A stretch of 64,000 nt of DNA, from assembly GCA_001695595.3 (NCBI GenBank), contig MBPM02000054.1:310001-374000 (forward strand), written 5' to 3'. The notes below the pieces were generated by a model. It saw nothing but the letters and a program-made list of their open reading frames with translations. It was not told the origin of the DNA and made no database searches. The position numbers were made by a program, and so were the translations under genes. Source of the stretch: Plasmopara viticola (taxonomy: Eukaryota > Oomycota > Peronosporomycetes > Peronosporales > Peronosporaceae). Shown piece by piece: positions 63,343 through 64,000 of this stretch; within the stretch, counting starts at the first letter, position 1, and every line of letters begins with the position of its first letter.

Positions 63343-64000
63343 GTTTCGAGTCAAGGAGAATCAAGCAGGAGGGATCGAGCGATTCAAGGCTCGACTTGTC
63401 GCCAAGGATTTTCGCAAAAGCACGGTATCGACTATGATGAAACATTTGCACCGGTGGCCAAGTCAACTTCAATTCGGATTCTCCTCAGTTTGACAGCCAA
63501 GTATGGACTTAAAGTGCACCAGATGGATGTCAAGACAGCTTTCTTAAACGGGTCTCTCGATGAAGACATTTACATGGTTCAGCCACAAGGTTACGAGGAC
63601 GAACGCCAGCCAGATCATGTTTGTCAGCTCAAGCGGTCGCTTTACGGATTAAAACAGTCACCTCGTATGTGGAATCAGACGATTGACAAGTTCACGATTA
63701 TGCTGGGATTCAAGAAGTGCGAAGCCGATCATTGTGTGTACGTGAAGCGAGATGACCAGCACATGATTTTTGTGGCTCTTTACGTTGATGATTTGGTTCT
63801 CGCGAGCAGTGACGACAGGATGCTCAAGTCAACTAAGCAAGCATTAAGCGAGCGTTTCGACATGACTGACTTAGGTGATCTCAAGTATTTTCTGGGCATC
63901 GAAATTGAACAGGATCGTTCTGCTGGTATTGTGGCAATGCGTCAGACCAAGTTCGCCAAAGACATTTTGACGAAGTTCGGCATGGTGAACAGCAACCCGG
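63343..64000 (+). pseudogene. gag-pol: E18 RT, continuation, runs off right edge
   Basis: Resumes E18 RT after E19: FRVKENQAGGIERFKARLVA, a one-base loss near 63405, then an open frame to the window end: [69 protein letters not shown] near 63784, FLGIEIEQDRSAG and RQTKFAKDILTKFGM. RNase H and the 3' LTR must lie beyond 64000. RT catalytic residues are intact in this part. Confidence 0.88.

Noticed and set aside
1..64000. RIP-like or methylation-driven C-to-T mutation as cause of the many stops
   Set aside because: Many stops are CAG/CAA/CGA to TAG/TAA/TGA or TGG to TGA/TAG, but transversion stops and indels are also common. I cannot compute a dinucleotide bias, and classical RIP is a fungal process.
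1..64000. tRNA, rRNA, CRISPR array, riboswitch or bacterial operon features
   Set aside because: None seen. The only tRNA-like signal is the primer-binding site, which is 13-16 bases complementary to a tRNA and not a tRNA gene.

Overview
This 64 kb window is made entirely of Ty1/copia (Pseudoviridae-type) LTR retrotransposons inserted into one another. I see no host gene, tRNA, rRNA or CRISPR array. The organism is most likely an oomycete (a Phytophthora-like peronosporalean), though this is inference. The main reason is that the LTR promoters carry a TATA-like run followed by TCACTTTGCATTTT, which closely fits the oomycete initiator consensus. The primer-binding site also fits a eukaryotic initiator tRNA-Met with a GGGCUCAUAACC anticodon arm.

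Two pol lineages are interleaved. Lineage I has gag motifs such as INKFDGTNFHTWKFKMQ, protease DSGATQHM, integrase CDNGGEY...NGVAERMNRT and [13 protein letters not shown]. Lineage II has [32 protein letters not shown]...[10 protein letters not shown] and QASRVWNETFDEF. Lineage II comes with two LTR types: IIa (termini TA...CA) and IIb (TG...CA). All elements encode one gag-protease-integrase-RT-RNase H polyprotein, the copia order. I name the copies E1-E20.

Layout. E1 (minus, I) 1-711. E2 (minus, I) has its 3' LTR split between 712-949 and 8583-8630 and its pol at 8631-8869 and 13499-15797. E3 (I) 950-8582 sits in E2's LTR and itself holds a truncated inverted IIb copy, E4, at 3024-7007. E5 (IIb) 8870-13498 sits in E2's RNase H. 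E6 (IIa) 15798-17440 interrupts E2. E7 (I) 17441-20955 interrupts E6. E8 (IIa) 20956-25358 interrupts E7 and ends in a chimeric LTR that leads into a lineage I gag fragment, E9 (to 26245). E10 and E11 are minus lineage I remnants (26313-27229; 27273-29284). E12 (I, 29285-31254 and 35807-36418) is split by E13 (IIa, 31255-35806). E14 (I, 36419-40989 and 45695-45794) has E15 (I, 40990-45694) in its 3' LTR. E16 (minus, II) is a pol fragment at 45795-46630. E17 and E18 (I) lie in tandem around one shared LTR from 46631. E18 is split by E19 (I, 53917-63342), which is split by E20 (IIa, 57894-62669). E18 runs off the right end.

Six insertions have recognisable 5-bp target duplications (E3, E5, E13, E15, E19, E20), which fixes the order of events. 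Every coding region carries at least one nonsense codon or frameshift or is truncated, so no copy looks autonomous. The least damaged are E14 (one frame, six stops), E19 (about 3.2 kb open after a double stop) and E13 gag-protease-integrase.

The most interesting signals are a gag AUG embedded in an anticodon-arm primer-binding site, polyprotein tails encoded inside the lineage I LTR, exchange of LTR promoter modules between lineages, a mosaic element (E17), identical lesions shared between copies, and LTR divergences that contradict the nesting order of E19 and E20.
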